Shown piece after piece: positions 7,069 to 17,700 of a stretch of DNA of 22,952 nucleotides (its first letter is position 1; every line of letters starts with the position of its first letter). The notes below the pieces were generated by a model that saw only the letters and a list, made by a program, of their open reading frames with translations, searched no databases and was not told the origin of the DNA. A program made the translations under genes and the position numbers. Source of the DNA: DASYHS01 sp035998295 (GTDB taxonomy: Bacteria; Pseudomonadota; Alphaproteobacteria; Azospirillales; Azospirillaceae); assembly GCF_035998295.1 (NCBI RefSeq), contig NZ_DASYHS010000121.1:1-22952 (forward strand), written 5' to 3'.

Positions 7069-8391
7069 ATGAAGAAGGTCCTGCTGACCACGGCCCCCAA
7101 GGAAGCCCTGATCGAGCCGAACGGCGTCGGCGGCAATTGGTACGACCGCACCGACACCTACATGGCCTGGACCTGCGCCGTCGATCTCGACGACCGGCTG
7201 TCGGTCACCTGCCCGCCGACGGGCCTGCGCTTCCTGAAGTCGAACGTGCCGGACGTCGAGGTGCTGGAGTACCCGACCTGGGCGGAGTACCTGGCCGCGC
7301 TGCGCTCCGAGAAATGGGACATGGTCGGCATCAGCTTCTACACCTGGTCGACGCCGGTCGCGATCGAGATGGCGAAGGCCGCGCGCGAGGCCGGCGTGAA
7401 GGACATCTGGGGTGGCAACTACGGCGCCATCGGCCCAGACCTCGACGCCCATTTCACCCGCCTGATCAAGGGCCCGGGCGAGAACGCGCTGCACCAGTAC
7501 GTCTACGGCAAGCCGCTCAAGCGCATCCACCACCCGGCGATGCTGGGCTACAGCAGCTTCCGCGGCGTCTCCTCGCCGGTCGGCTACCTCTATTCCAAGC
7601 GCGGCTGCAACGTCGGCTGCACCTTCTGCTCGACGCCGGTCTTCAACGCCAAGGAGGACGCGATCTTCCTGGAGGAGACCTACGAGGCGCTCGACGCCTA
7701 CAAGGAGGCGAGGGTCGCGCACGTCATCATCTACGACGAGAGCTTCTTCCTGCAGAACCACCTCGCCGAGAAGATCGTCGACGCGCTGGCCGAGCGCAGC
7801 CTGCCCTGGATCTGCCTGACCCGGGCGGACCTGATCCGCGGGCGCATCGGCGAGCTGACCGACCGCTGCATGGACGGCGCGATCGTCGGCATCGAGTCGT
7901 ACCGCGACAAGCACATCGCCGACGTGCGCAAGCGCGACGACGTCTACAACGTCCGCCAGACCGTGCGCGAGCTGATCAAGTACGACCGCCGCGCGCTCGG
8001 CACCTTCATGATCGGCTTCGCCGACGACACCGCCGAGGACATGGCCTACGACATCAACCAGCTCGCCGATGAAGGGCTGTTCGCCTGCCAGCTCACGCTG
8101 CTGACGCCGTTCCACAGGACGAAGCTGTGGAAGCAGATGGAGCATCTCGTCGACGAGGACGACCTCAGCAAGTTCGACCTCTACAACCTGGTCTGGAAGC
8201 ATCCCAAGGTCAGCAAGTCCGAGATCCGCGACGTGCTCGCCTGGGCGCAGCGCCAGGTCAACGAGCCGTCCCGCATCGCGGCCAAGGTCAAGCAGGAGAT
8301 GAAGCAGAAGCTTCGCAAGGAGATGGCGCAGCGGCGCGGCCTGCCGCCCGGAGCCACCGCCGGCGGCGAGTTCGCCGGGGCGCGGGCGTGA
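7069..8391 (+). CDS. B12-binding-type radical SAM enzyme 1
   Basis: A 440-aa protein. The N-terminal 150 residues have the layout of a cobalamin-binding (Rossmann-like) domain, with WDMVGISFYTWSTPVAIEMAK and WGGNYGAIGPD corresponding to its core strands. The radical SAM core carries the CxxxCxxC iron-sulfur motif CNVGCTFC (Cys180, Cys184, Cys187) followed by a TIM-barrel half. B12-dependent radical SAM enzymes mostly methylate unactivated carbon or phosphorus centres, while some rearrange rings; which applies here cannot be told. The C-terminus is Lys/Arg-rich (about residues 395-425), perhaps contacting an acidic partner. ATG 7069 follows a strong purine-rich ribosome-binding site; an in-frame ATG at 6994 lacks one and adds non-family sequence. 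It is the first gene of the cluster. Confidence 0.88.
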   Translation: MKKVLLTTAPKEALIEPNGVGGNWYDRTDTYMAWTCAVDLDDRLSVTCPPTGLRFLKSNVPDVEVLEYPTWAEYLAALRSEKWDMVGISFYTWSTPVAIEMAKAAREAGVKDIWGGNYGAIGPDLDAHFTRLIKGPGENALHQYVYGKPLKRIHHPAMLGYSSFRGVSSPVGYLYSKRGCNVGCTFCSTPVFNAKEDAIFLEETYEALDAYKEARVAHVIIYDESFFLQNHLAEKIVDALAERSLPWICLTRADLIRGRIGELTDRCMDGAIVGIESYRDKHIADVRKRDDVYNVRQTVRELIKYDRRALGTFMIGFADDTAEDMAYDINQLADEGLFACQLTLLTPFHRTKLWKQMEHLVDEDDLSKFDLYNLVWKHPKVSKSEIRDVLAWAQRQVNEPSRIAAKVKQEMKQKLRKEMAQRRGLPPGATAGGEFAGARA

Positions 8392-8456
8392 CGCCCGGGC
8401 CTACGCCTCCGACAGCCCGGCCGGCACCGCCGCCGCTCGACCAGGGAAGGGCAACG

Positions 8457-9983
8457 ATGAGACGCCTGAACATCCTCTGCGTCCAGCTCGGTTTCCACAA
8501 GGACTACCCCGACGTCTCGACGCTCGCGACCACCTACAACGACGGCATCTACTACGTCGGCTCGTTCGTGAAGGAACAATACCCCGACGCCGCCGTGGAC
8601 ATGTGCCAGATGTTCTGGGGCGAGGACCCCGCGGACTTCCCGCTGGAGAGCTACGACTACATCCTGATCTCCGCGCTCGCGACCCATTTCTGGTCGAACA
8701 TCCCGGCGCTGGAGACGATCAAGCGCCGCAAGCGGCCGGACTGCGCGGTCGTGATGGGCGGCCCGCACGCCGCCTTCGCCCCGTACGAGGCGCTGCGCTA
8801 CGCCGACTACGCCGTGCTCGGCGAGGGCGAGGTCCCGACCGTCCAGCTGATCGAGGCGCTCGAGTCCGGCTCCGGCATCGACGCGGTCGAGAACATCGCC
8901 CATGTCGCGGACGACGGGCGGCTGCAGATCAACAAGTTCACCCGCTATTCGCGGATCGGCACGGCGATCGACCCGGCGCTGCTCGCACGCGCCCCGCGGC
9001 TGCACTGGGCGACCGTGTCCATGTCGCGCGGCTGCCCGTTCGACTGCTCGTTCTGCTACGCGATCCGGCTGCTCGGCCGGCAGTTCCGGACCAAGGGCAT
9101 CGAGGACATCAAGGCCGAGCTCGACGGCATCAACCGCCAGACCGGCTGCACCCGGTTCTACGTCACCGACCTGAACTTCACGACCCGGAAGGACTTCTGC
9201 CACCAGGTCGCCGAGGCGTTCCGGGACCGCGACTACAAGTTCATCGCGATGAGCCGGATCAACCACGCCGACGACATGGACCTGGTCCTCGACCTGAAGC
9301 GCTCCGGCTTCGACGAGTACTGCCTGGGCGTCGAGTCGGAGGACCCGGACGTGCTGCGCGCCTTCAACAAGAAGGTCGACCCGTCGGAGCAGACGCGCCG
9401 CCTGCTCGCCTTCGCCGAGAACGACATCTACATCCACTCCGCGATCATCTACGGGCTGGAGGCGCAGGACCGCGGCGCGATCGAGGCCACGGCGCGCTGG
9501 TGCGCCGACGCGCGCATCGCCCACCCGACCTTCGTATGCCTGGCCGAGTACCCGTTCCAGAACCTGCTGTTCGGGGCGCGCCAGGACATCGAGGACCACC
9601 GGGTGATCATGGAGGTGCCGACCTACCAGCACTATTCCTTCGTCGGCATCTTCCCCCGCCATATGCGCCCGAGCGAGCTGCAGCGCGGCATCCTCGACAG
9701 CTACTCGATCTTCTTCCGCCGCGCCTTCGAGGTGGAGACCCGGCCCCAGCGCCGCGCCCGCCTGAAGGCCTACGAGCGCAGCGTGGCCGTGGGGAACGCC
9801 GGCATGGAGCGCCACATCGCGTTCCTGGAGAAGCTGGAGGAGCCGTACTACACCGCCGCGGGGACGCTGCGCGAGGACCTGCTGAAGGCGGACTTCGAGG
9901 CGCGGTACGGCGGGCTGAGGGCGTGGCTGGAGCGTTCGTCCAAGCGCGACGACGCGGCCTTCACCAAGGCCTACGCCCGATGA
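8457..9983 (+). CDS. B12-binding-type radical SAM enzyme 2
   Basis: A 508-aa enzyme of the same broad class as the gene upstream but clearly not a recent duplicate. The N-terminal cobalamin-type domain (about 1-165) shows YDYILISALATHFWSN, VVMGGPHAAFAP and VLGEGEVPTVQLIEAL, the usual core of B12-binding radical SAM proteins. The iron-sulfur motif is CPFDCSFC (Cys193, Cys197, Cys200). A C-terminal extension of about 130 residues (from about 380) is rich in charged and aromatic residues and may bind the substrate. It starts at ATG 8457 after AGGGAAGGGC, 65 bases from the previous stop. Its own stop overlaps the ligase start by ATGA, implying coupled expression. Likely reaction: methylation or another radical modification of the polyketide or peptide (inference). 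Confidence 0.88.
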   Translation: MRRLNILCVQLGFHKDYPDVSTLATTYNDGIYYVGSFVKEQYPDAAVDMCQMFWGEDPADFPLESYDYILISALATHFWSNIPALETIKRRKRPDCAVVMGGPHAAFAPYEALRYADYAVLGEGEVPTVQLIEALESGSGIDAVENIAHVADDGRLQINKFTRYSRIGTAIDPALLARAPRLHWATVSMSRGCPFDCSFCYAIRLLGRQFRTKGIEDIKAELDGINRQTGCTRFYVTDLNFTTRKDFCHQVAEAFRDRDYKFIAMSRINHADDMDLVLDLKRSGFDEYCLGVESEDPDVLRAFNKKVDPSEQTRRLLAFAENDIYIHSAIIYGLEAQDRGAIEATARWCADARIAHPTFVCLAEYPFQNLLFGARQDIEDHRVIMEVPTYQHYSFVGIFPRHMRPSELQRGILDSYSIFFRRAFEVETRPQRRARLKAYERSVAVGNAGMERHIAFLEKLEEPYYTAAGTLREDLLKADFEARYGGLRAWLERSSKRDDAAFTKAYAR

Positions 9984-11689
9984 GCCTCGGCGCGGACGCC
10001 CCGGCATCCGTCGTCGACGCATTCCTCGAAAGCGTCCGCCGCAACCCCTACCGGGTCGTCGCGCGCGTGGTCGAGCGCTCGCGCCGGGAGCACGCGTTGA
10101 CCGCCGGCGAGCTGAACCGGATGATGGGCATCGCAGCGCTCGGGCTCGCCGCGCGGGGCGTCGGCTGCGGCGACCGGGTCGTGCTCGCGCTGCCGGCATC
10201 GCGCGACTTCCTCGCCCTCTATCTCGGCGCGCTGTATGCCGGTGCCATCCCGCTGGTCGTCGCCGAGCCGAAGGCGGACCGGCTCGCGCATTACGCCGGG
10301 CACCTGCGCGGCCTCGCCGGCGCGGCCGGCGCCGCGGCCGTGGTCGCGGGCGAGGAGGCGGCGGACGGGCTGGGGCCGCTGCTCGACCGGCCGGTGCTGA
10401 CGGCGGCGGCGGTCCGGGCCGGCGCGCGCGCCGCCGCCGCCCCGCCGCGCGGCCGGAACGAGGGCGCGATCGCCCATCTCCAGGCGACGTCGGGCTCGAC
10501 CGGCACGCCCAGGCTGGCGGTGGTCCGGCACGCCAACGTCGCCGCGAACGTGGCCGCGATCGGCCGCGCCGTCGGCCATCGCGAGGACGACGTGCTGGTC
10601 ACCTGGCTGCCGCCGTCCCACGACATGGGCCTGATCGGCCTGTCCTACGCGCTCCACCACGACATACCGGTCGTGCTCTCGGACACCGCGAACTTCGTCG
10701 CGAACCCGCTGTCCTGGCCCGAGCTGCTGAGCCGGCACCGCGGCACGCTCTCGCCGGCACCCAACTTGGCGTTCCAGATGTGCGCGCGCCTCGCCAGGCT
10801 GCGGCCGCCGCAGGGCCTCGACCTGTCGGCGTGGCGCGTCGCGCTGTGCGGGGCGGAGCCCGTCCACGAGAGCACGCTGCGCCAGTTCCAGGACGCGTTC
10901 GCGGGCTCGGGCCTGGCGGAAGGGACGCTGCTGCCGGTCTACGGCCTCGCGGAGGCGACGCTGGCGGTCACCCTGCCCGAGACCGGACGGCCCTTCGCCG
11001 TCGACCGGGTCGACGCCGACCTCGTCGCGTCCGGCGGCGTGGCCGAGCCGCGCGGGGAAGGCGATGCGCGCGCGCTGGCGCTGGTCTGCGTCGGCCGGCC
11101 GGTCGAGGGGCATGCGCTGCGCGTCGCGGACGCCGACGGCACTCCCCTGCCCGACCGGCGCGTCGGCGAGATCGAGTTCGCGGGGCCGAGCGTCGTGGAG
11201 GGCTACTGGAACGCGCCGGAGGAGACGGCGGCCCTCAGGCGGCCCGACGGCTGGCTGCGCACCGGCGACCTCGGCTACCTCGCCGAGGGCGGCCTCTACG
11301 TGACCGGGCGGCGCAAGGACCTGCTGATCCTGAACGGCCGCAACTACACCCCGAACCAGATCGAGACGCTGGTCGAGACCGTGACGCGCAGCGCCGTGAC
11401 CCCGGCGGCGGTCGCGGTCGGCCGGCACGACGCGCATTCGCGGACCGAGACCCTGCACCTGCTGCTCGACACGAGGCTCGCGGCCGAGGACGGCGAGCGG
11501 GCGGTGGCGCAGCGCGTCCGCGAGGCGCTGGAAGAGGTGTTCGCGATCGGCGGCGTCAGCGTCCACTGGGTGGCGGGCGGACGCATCCCGCGCACTCCCA
11601 GCGGCAAGGTGCAGCGCTACCTGTGCCGGGATCTGGTCGAGGAGGCGCTGGCGGAGGAACGGCCGGACGGGAACGCCGGGCGGGAATGA
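9980..11689 (+). CDS. Fatty acyl-AMP ligase (FAAL-like adenylating enzyme)
   Basis: A 569-aa member of the ANL superfamily. It shows the P-loop TSGSTGTP (170-177); the FAAL-typical WLPPSHDMGLIG a little further on; YGLAEATLAVTL (A5); RTGDLGYL (A7); GRRKDLLILNGRNYTP (A8, the hinge); and RTPSGKVQR with catalytic Lys543 (A10). FAALs activate a carboxylic acid with ATP and hand the acyl group to a phosphopantetheine carrier rather than to CoA. Here the acceptor could be the free ACP encoded at 19870 or the PKS. It would provide the starter, since the PKS has no loading module. FAAL versus CoA ligase is judged from HDMG context and operon position; the FAAL-specific insertion cannot be checked by eye. 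The start overlaps the previous stop (ATGA). Confidence 0.88.
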   Translation: MSLGADAPASVVDAFLESVRRNPYRVVARVVERSRREHALTAGELNRMMGIAALGLAARGVGCGDRVVLALPASRDFLALYLGALYAGAIPLVVAEPKADRLAHYAGHLRGLAGAAGAAAVVAGEEAADGLGPLLDRPVLTAAAVRAGARAAAAPPRGRNEGAIAHLQATSGSTGTPRLAVVRHANVAANVAAIGRAVGHREDDVLVTWLPPSHDMGLIGLSYALHHDIPVVLSDTANFVANPLSWPELLSRHRGTLSPAPNLAFQMCARLARLRPPQGLDLSAWRVALCGAEPVHESTLRQFQDAFAGSGLAEGTLLPVYGLAEATLAVTLPETGRPFAVDRVDADLVASGGVAEPRGEGDARALALVCVGRPVEGHALRVADADGTPLPDRRVGEIEFAGPSVVEGYWNAPEETAALRRPDGWLRTGDLGYLAEGGLYVTGRRKDLLILNGRNYTPNQIETLVETVTRSAVTPAAVAVGRHDAHSRTETLHLLLDTRLAAEDGERAVAQRVREALEEVFAIGGVSVHWVAGGRIPRTPSGKVQRYLCRDLVEEALAEERPDGNAGRE

Positions 11690-11735
11690 GGACGGGGCCT
11701 CGACGCCCCACCAAGCCTAGGGAGGCACGGGAGCC

Positions 11736-14700
11736 ATGACGGCGACGAACGGTTCGGAACCGATTGCGATCATCGGGATCGGCTGCCGCTTTCCCGGCGG
11801 CGTGGACGGCCCCGACGCCTTCTGGCGCCTGCTGACCGGCGGGGTCGACGCGATCTCCGAGATCCCGGCCGACCGCTGGAACGCGCAGTGGTTCTTCCAT
11901 CCCGACCCCGCCGCCCGCCCCGGGTCCATGAGCGTGCGCTACGGCGGCTTCGTCGATGCGATCGACCGGTTCGACGCCGGCTTCTTCGGCATCTCCCCGC
12001 GCGAGGCGGCGCTGATGGACCCGCAGCAGCGCCTGCTGCTGGAGGTCGCCTGGGAGGCGATCGAGGACGGCGGCCAGACGCTGGAGCGCCTGGGCGGCAG
12101 CAAGGCCGGCGTCTTCGTCGGCATCGCCGCCTACGACTACGCCGAGATCCAGCACGGCGCCGACAACCGCGACTTCATCGGCCCGCACACCAACACCGGG
12201 CTGGCGCTGAGCATCGCCGCAAACCGCATCTCCTACATCTTCAACTTCACCGGCCCCAGCATCGCGGTCGACACCGCGTGCTCGTCCTCGCTGGTCGCGA
12301 TGCACCTCGCCTGCCGGGCGCTGCGCCAGGGCGAATGCACGACCGCGCTGGTCGGCGGGGTCAACGCGATCTTGAAGCCGGAAGCCACGATCGGCTTCAG
12401 CCGCGCCTCGATGCTGGCCCCCGACGGGCGGTGCAAGACCTTCGACGCGCGCGCCAACGGCTACGTCCGCGGCGAGGGCGCCGGCGTCGTGATGCTGAAG
12501 CCGCTGTCGGCGGCGCGCGCCGACGGCGACCGCGTCTACGCCGTGATCCGCAACAGCGTCGTCAACCAGGACGGCCGCACCAACGGCATGACCGTGCCCG
12601 GCCGGGCCGCCCAGGAAGCCATGCTCCGCGAGGCCTACGAGGGCGCCGGGATCGTCCCCGGCGAGGTCCAGTACATGGAGGCCCACGGCACCGGCACCCC
12701 GGTCGGCGACCCGATCGAGGTCGGGGCGATCGGCACCGTGCTCTCCGGCGGCCGGCCGGCGGACCGGCCCTGCGTCATCGGCTCGGTCAAGACCAATATC
12801 GGCCACCTGGAGGCGGCGGCCGGCATCGCGGGGGTCATCAAGGCGGCGCTGGCGATCGAGCACCGCCAGATCCCGCCGAACCTGAACTTCCAGTCGCCCA
12901 ACCCCGAGATCGCGTTCAAGGCGCTGAAGCTGCGCGTCCCGGTCGCGCTCGAGCCCTGGCCGGACAACGGCTGCCCGGCGCGGGCCGGCGTCAACTCCTT
13001 CGGCTTCGGCGGGACCAACGCGCATGTCGTGCTCGAGGAGGCGCCGGCGCGCGCCGCCGGCGCGGGCCTGGAGACAGCCGGGGACACCGTGCACGTCCTG
13101 CCGATCTCGGCGCGCGGGGCCGACGCGCTGGACGCGCTCGCCCGCGGCTGGCGCGAGCTGCTGTCCCGGCCAGATGCCGGTGGCGAGCCCGGCGCCGGCG
13201 GCGAGCCCGACCTCGCGGCGCTGTGCGCGGCCGCTGATATCGCCGCGCTGTGCGCGGCCGCGGCCCTGCGCCGCAGCCACCACGACCACCGCCTCGCCGT
13301 GCTCGGCCGCACGCGCGGCGAGCTACGGGACCGGATCGACGAGCATCTCGCCGGCGGGACGGCGGCCGGCATCGCCAGCACGCGCCAGCACGGCGCGCGG
13401 CCGGGGGCGAGGCCGGTCTTCGTGTTCTCGGGCATGGGGCCGCAATGGTGGGCGATGGGCCGCCAGCTCCTCGCCTGCGAGCCGGTGTTCCGCGCGGCGC
13501 TGGAGCGCTGCGACGCCGCCTTCGCGCGCCACGCCGGCTGGTCGCTGCTGGCGGAGATGACGGCGCAGGAGGAACGCTCGCGCATGGCCGAGACGCAGGT
13601 CTCGCAGCCCGCGAACTTCGCGCTCCAGGTAGCGCTGTTCGAGCTGTGGCGGTCCTGGGGGATCGAGCCGGGGGCGATCGTCGGCCACAGCACCGGCGAG
13701 GCGGCGGCCTTCCACTGCGCCGGGGTGATGGACCTGGACGAGGCGACCCGGGTCATCTACCACCGCTCGCGCCTGCAGCAGCGCGCCAGCGACAAGGGCC
13801 GGATGGCGGCGGCCGCGCTGACGGCGGAGCAGGCGCGCGCCCGGCTCGCCGGCTATGAGGGCCGGGCGACGCTGGCCGCGGTCAACAGCCCGGGCTCCGT
13901 GACGCTGGCCGGCGACACGGACGCGATCGAGGAACTGGTCGCGGCGCTGGAGAGCGAGGGCAACGGGCCCCGCCTGCTGCCGGTCACCGTCCCCTTCCAC
14001 AGCCACCACATGGACCCGCTGCGCGACGAGCTGCTGGCGGCGCTGGAGGGCCTGCGCACCGCGACGCCCAACATCCCGCTGGTCTCGACCGTCACCGGCG
14101 AGGACGCGGGAGGACTGACGCTCGACGCCGGCTACTGGTGGCACAACGTGCGCGACCCCGTGATGTTCGCCCCGGCCGTCGCCGGGCTGATCGAGCGCGG
14201 CCACGAGCTGTTCCTGGAGGTCGGGCCGCACCCGGTGCTGTCCAGCATGATCTCCGAGTGCCTCGCCGCCGCCCGGCGCAAGGGCGCGGTGTTCCACACG
14301 CTGCGCCGCCAAGCCGACGAGCAGGCGACGATCCGGGGCTCGCTCGCCGCCCTCTATGCGACCGGCCAGGCCGTGGACTGGGCGGCGCTGCAGGCCGGAG
14401 ACGGCGGCGGCGTCCGGCTGCCCGCCTATCCCTGGCAGCGCGAGCGCCACTGGCACGAGCCGGCATCGTCGATCGACGGCCGGCTCGGCAGCCGGGTCCA
14501 TCCGCTGCTCGGCCGGCGCACGGACGCCGCGGCGCCGAGCTGGGAGGCCGACGTCGACCGCTGGCTGTTCCCCTGGCTCGACGACCACCGGGTCCAGGGT
14601 GCCGCGATCTATCCCGGTGCCGGCTACGTCGAGATGGCGCTGGCGGCCGGCCGCGAGGCCGGTTCCGGACCGGTGGTGCTAGAAGACCTCCGCTTCCACC

Positions 14701-17700
14701 GGGCGATGGTCCTGCCCGACGACCGGTCGTGCCGGATGCAGACGACCCTCGACGAGCGCGAGGGCACGCTGTCGATCCATTCCCGCCCGCGCGGCGGCGA
14801 GGGTGACTGGGCGCTCCATGCCAGCGGCCGGATCGTCCGGCGCGCCGGCACGGCCGAGCGCGTGGACCTCGCGGCGCTGCGGGCCCGCTTCGGGGGCGGC
14901 GCCGCGGACTGCTACGCCGAGTTCAGGGAGATCGGGCTCGACTACGGCCCGTGCTTCCAGGGGATCGAGCAGCTCTGGCGCGGCGAGGGCGAGGCGGTCG
15001 GCGTCCTGCGGCTGCCAGAGCCGCTGCGCGCCGACGCCGGCACCTTCATCGTGCACCCGTCGCTGCTGGACGCCGCCTTCCAGGCCATCCTCGGCACGCT
15101 GGCGCGGCAGGCGGGCGGGAGCCGCACGACCTATCTCCCGGTCCGGATCGGGCGGCTGCGCGTGCTCGGCGCGATCAACCACTGGCAGCCGCTGTGGGTC
15201 CATGCGCGCCGGACGGCCCTCGATTCCAAGGGGCTGGAAGGCACGATCCGCATCCTCGACTACAAGGGCAACGTGCTGGTCGAGGTGCAGGGCTTCGGCT
15301 GCAAGGCGCTGGAAAGCGGCCCGACCGACGCCGAGGCGGCGAACCGCTGGCTCTACGCCTTCCAGTGGCAGGAACTCGGCGCCGCCGGCACCGGCGAGGC
15401 GCGCGTCGCGGACCACGTCGCCGGACCGGACCAGGTCGCCGAGGACGTCGGGCCGGCGCTCGGCCGCATCGCGCAGGAGCTGGGCCGGGCCGACTACTAC
15501 GCGACGGTCGAGCCGCAGCTCGACGCGCTGTGCGCGGCCTTCTTCGCCGAGGCGCTGGCGAAGCTCGGGCTCGATCTCACGCCCGGCGGCCGTTTCGAGG
15601 CCGACGCCGTCCGTGAGCGGCTGGCGATCGCGCCGCACCACCACCGGCTGTTCGGCCGCATGGTCGAGGTCCTGGCCGAGAGCGGTCATCTGCGGGCGGA
15701 CGGCGGCACCCTGGAGGTGCTGCGCGCGCCCGAGCCCGGCCGGGCGGAGGCGATGTTCGAGCGCATGAGGGAGGAACTGCCGGCCTACGCCCCGGAGCTG
15801 GCCCTGATCGGGCGCTGCGGCCCCGCGCTGGCCGAGGTGCTGGCCGGCGAGGCGGACCCGCTGCAGATCATCTTCCCGGACGGCTCCCAGGCCGCGACCG
15901 AGGAGCTGTACCGGGACTCGCGGTCGTTCGGCACCTACAACCGCTTCGCCGCCGAGGCGGTGCGCGCGGTGGTCGACCGGCTGCCGGCCGACCGGACCCT
16001 GCGCATCCTGGAGATCGGCGCCGGCACCGGCTCGCTCGCCTCGCACCTGCTGCCGCTGCTGCCGGCCGAGCGCACGGAATACGTCTACACCGACGTGTCC
16101 GGCGCCTTCACCAGGACGGCCGAGCAGAAGTTCGGCGCCCACCCCTTCGTGCGCTACCGCACCCTCGACATCGAGCGCGACCCCGCCGGCCAGGGCTTCG
16201 ATGCCGGGTCCTTCGACCTCGTGCTGGCCGGCGACGTGCTGCACGCGACGCGCGACCTGCGCCGCACGCTGGGCCACGTCGCCGCCCTCGCCGCCCCGGA
16301 GGGGCTGCTGGCCCTGGTCGAGCTGACGCGGCCGCCCTACTGGTTCGACCTCGTCTTCGGGCTTCTGAAGGGCTGGTGGGCGTTCGAGGACGCCGACATC
16401 CGCCCGGCGCATGCCTGCATCGGCTCGGAGCCCTGGCGCGACGTGCTCGGCGCGTCGGGCTTCGCCGACATACGCTTCCTCGCCGACGACGCGGGCTTCC
16501 GCGAGCCGCTGCACAGCGTCGTGCTGGCCCGCCGCGCGGTGGGCGGGCAGACGGCGCCGGCAGCGGCGCCGGCAGCGGTGAAGACCGGCCACTGGCTGGT
16601 GCTGGCCGACGAGGGCGGCACCGGCGCCCGGCTCGCCGAGGCCCTGGCCGGGCGCGGCCACCGGGTCGTGGTCGTGCGGCCCGGCGGGGACTACGCGCGC
16701 GACGGCGCCGCCATCCGGGTCCGCCCGGACCATCCCGAGGACTTCCGCGCCCTGCTGAAGGAACCGGAACTGGCCGCCGCCGCCCGGCTCGGCGCCGTGC
16801 ATCTGTGGGGCCTCGACGCGCCGGCGCTGGAAGAGGCGTCGCCCGAGGCGGTCGCCGCCGCCCAGCGCCCGGGCACCGGCGGCGCCCTGCACCTGGTCCA
16901 GGCCCTGGCCGCCCTGCCGGGGGTCGAGCGCCGGCTGGTGCTCGTGACCCGCGGCTGCACCGCCGCCGGGGCGCGGAGCGGGGCGCCGGCCGTCGCCCAG
17001 GCCCCGATCCGGGGCTTCGGGCGCGTCGTCCTCAACGAGCATCCGGAGCTGCATTGCCGGATGGTCGACCTCGATCCCGGCCTCGATCCCGGCCTCGATC
17101 CCGGCACCGGCGGCCTGGAGGAGAGCGGGCAACTGCTCGCCGAGTGCCTGGCCGAGGACGGCGAGGCCGAGGTGGCGCTGCGCGCCGGGCGGCGCCACGG
17201 CGCGCGGCTGCAGCAGATGTCGGTCGACGGGCTGCGCCAGGCGGCGCTCGGCACCCGTCCCGTGGCCGAGGGAGAGGCCTTCAGGCTCGACGTCGCCAAG
17301 CCGGGGGCGCTGGAGAACCTGGTCCTGCGCAGGACCGAGCGCCGCCGGCCCGGCCCGGGCGAGATCGAGGTCGAGGCGCACTGGACCGGCCTCAACTTCC
17401 GCGACGTCATGAAGGCGATGGGCATCTACCCGACCGAGGGGGACGTCCCGCTCGTGCTCGGCGACGAGTGCGCGGGCGTGGTGGCAGAAGTCGGCGCGGG
17501 CGTGACGAAGGTCCGGCCCGGCGACCGCGTCGTCGCGATCGCGTCCGGCTTCGGGACCCACCTGACGGTCGCGCAGGCGTTCGTGCAGCCGCTGCCCGAC
17601 CACGTCGCGTTCGAGGAAGGGGCGACGATCCCGATCACCTTCCTGACCGCGTACTACGCGCTCCACCATCTCGGCCGCATGCGCAGGGGGGAGCGGGTGC

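Noticed and set aside
6869..7072. A 67-codon open frame on the plus strand in the AT-rich island
   Set aside because: No ribosome-binding site, no recognisable features, and it overlaps the start of the radical SAM gene; the region reads better as regulatory.
8603..9979. Very long open frame leading into the acyl-AMP ligase
   Set aside because: This part lies in another frame of the second radical SAM gene and is Arg/Pro/Ala-rich, typical of high-GC shadow frames; the ligase starts at 9980.
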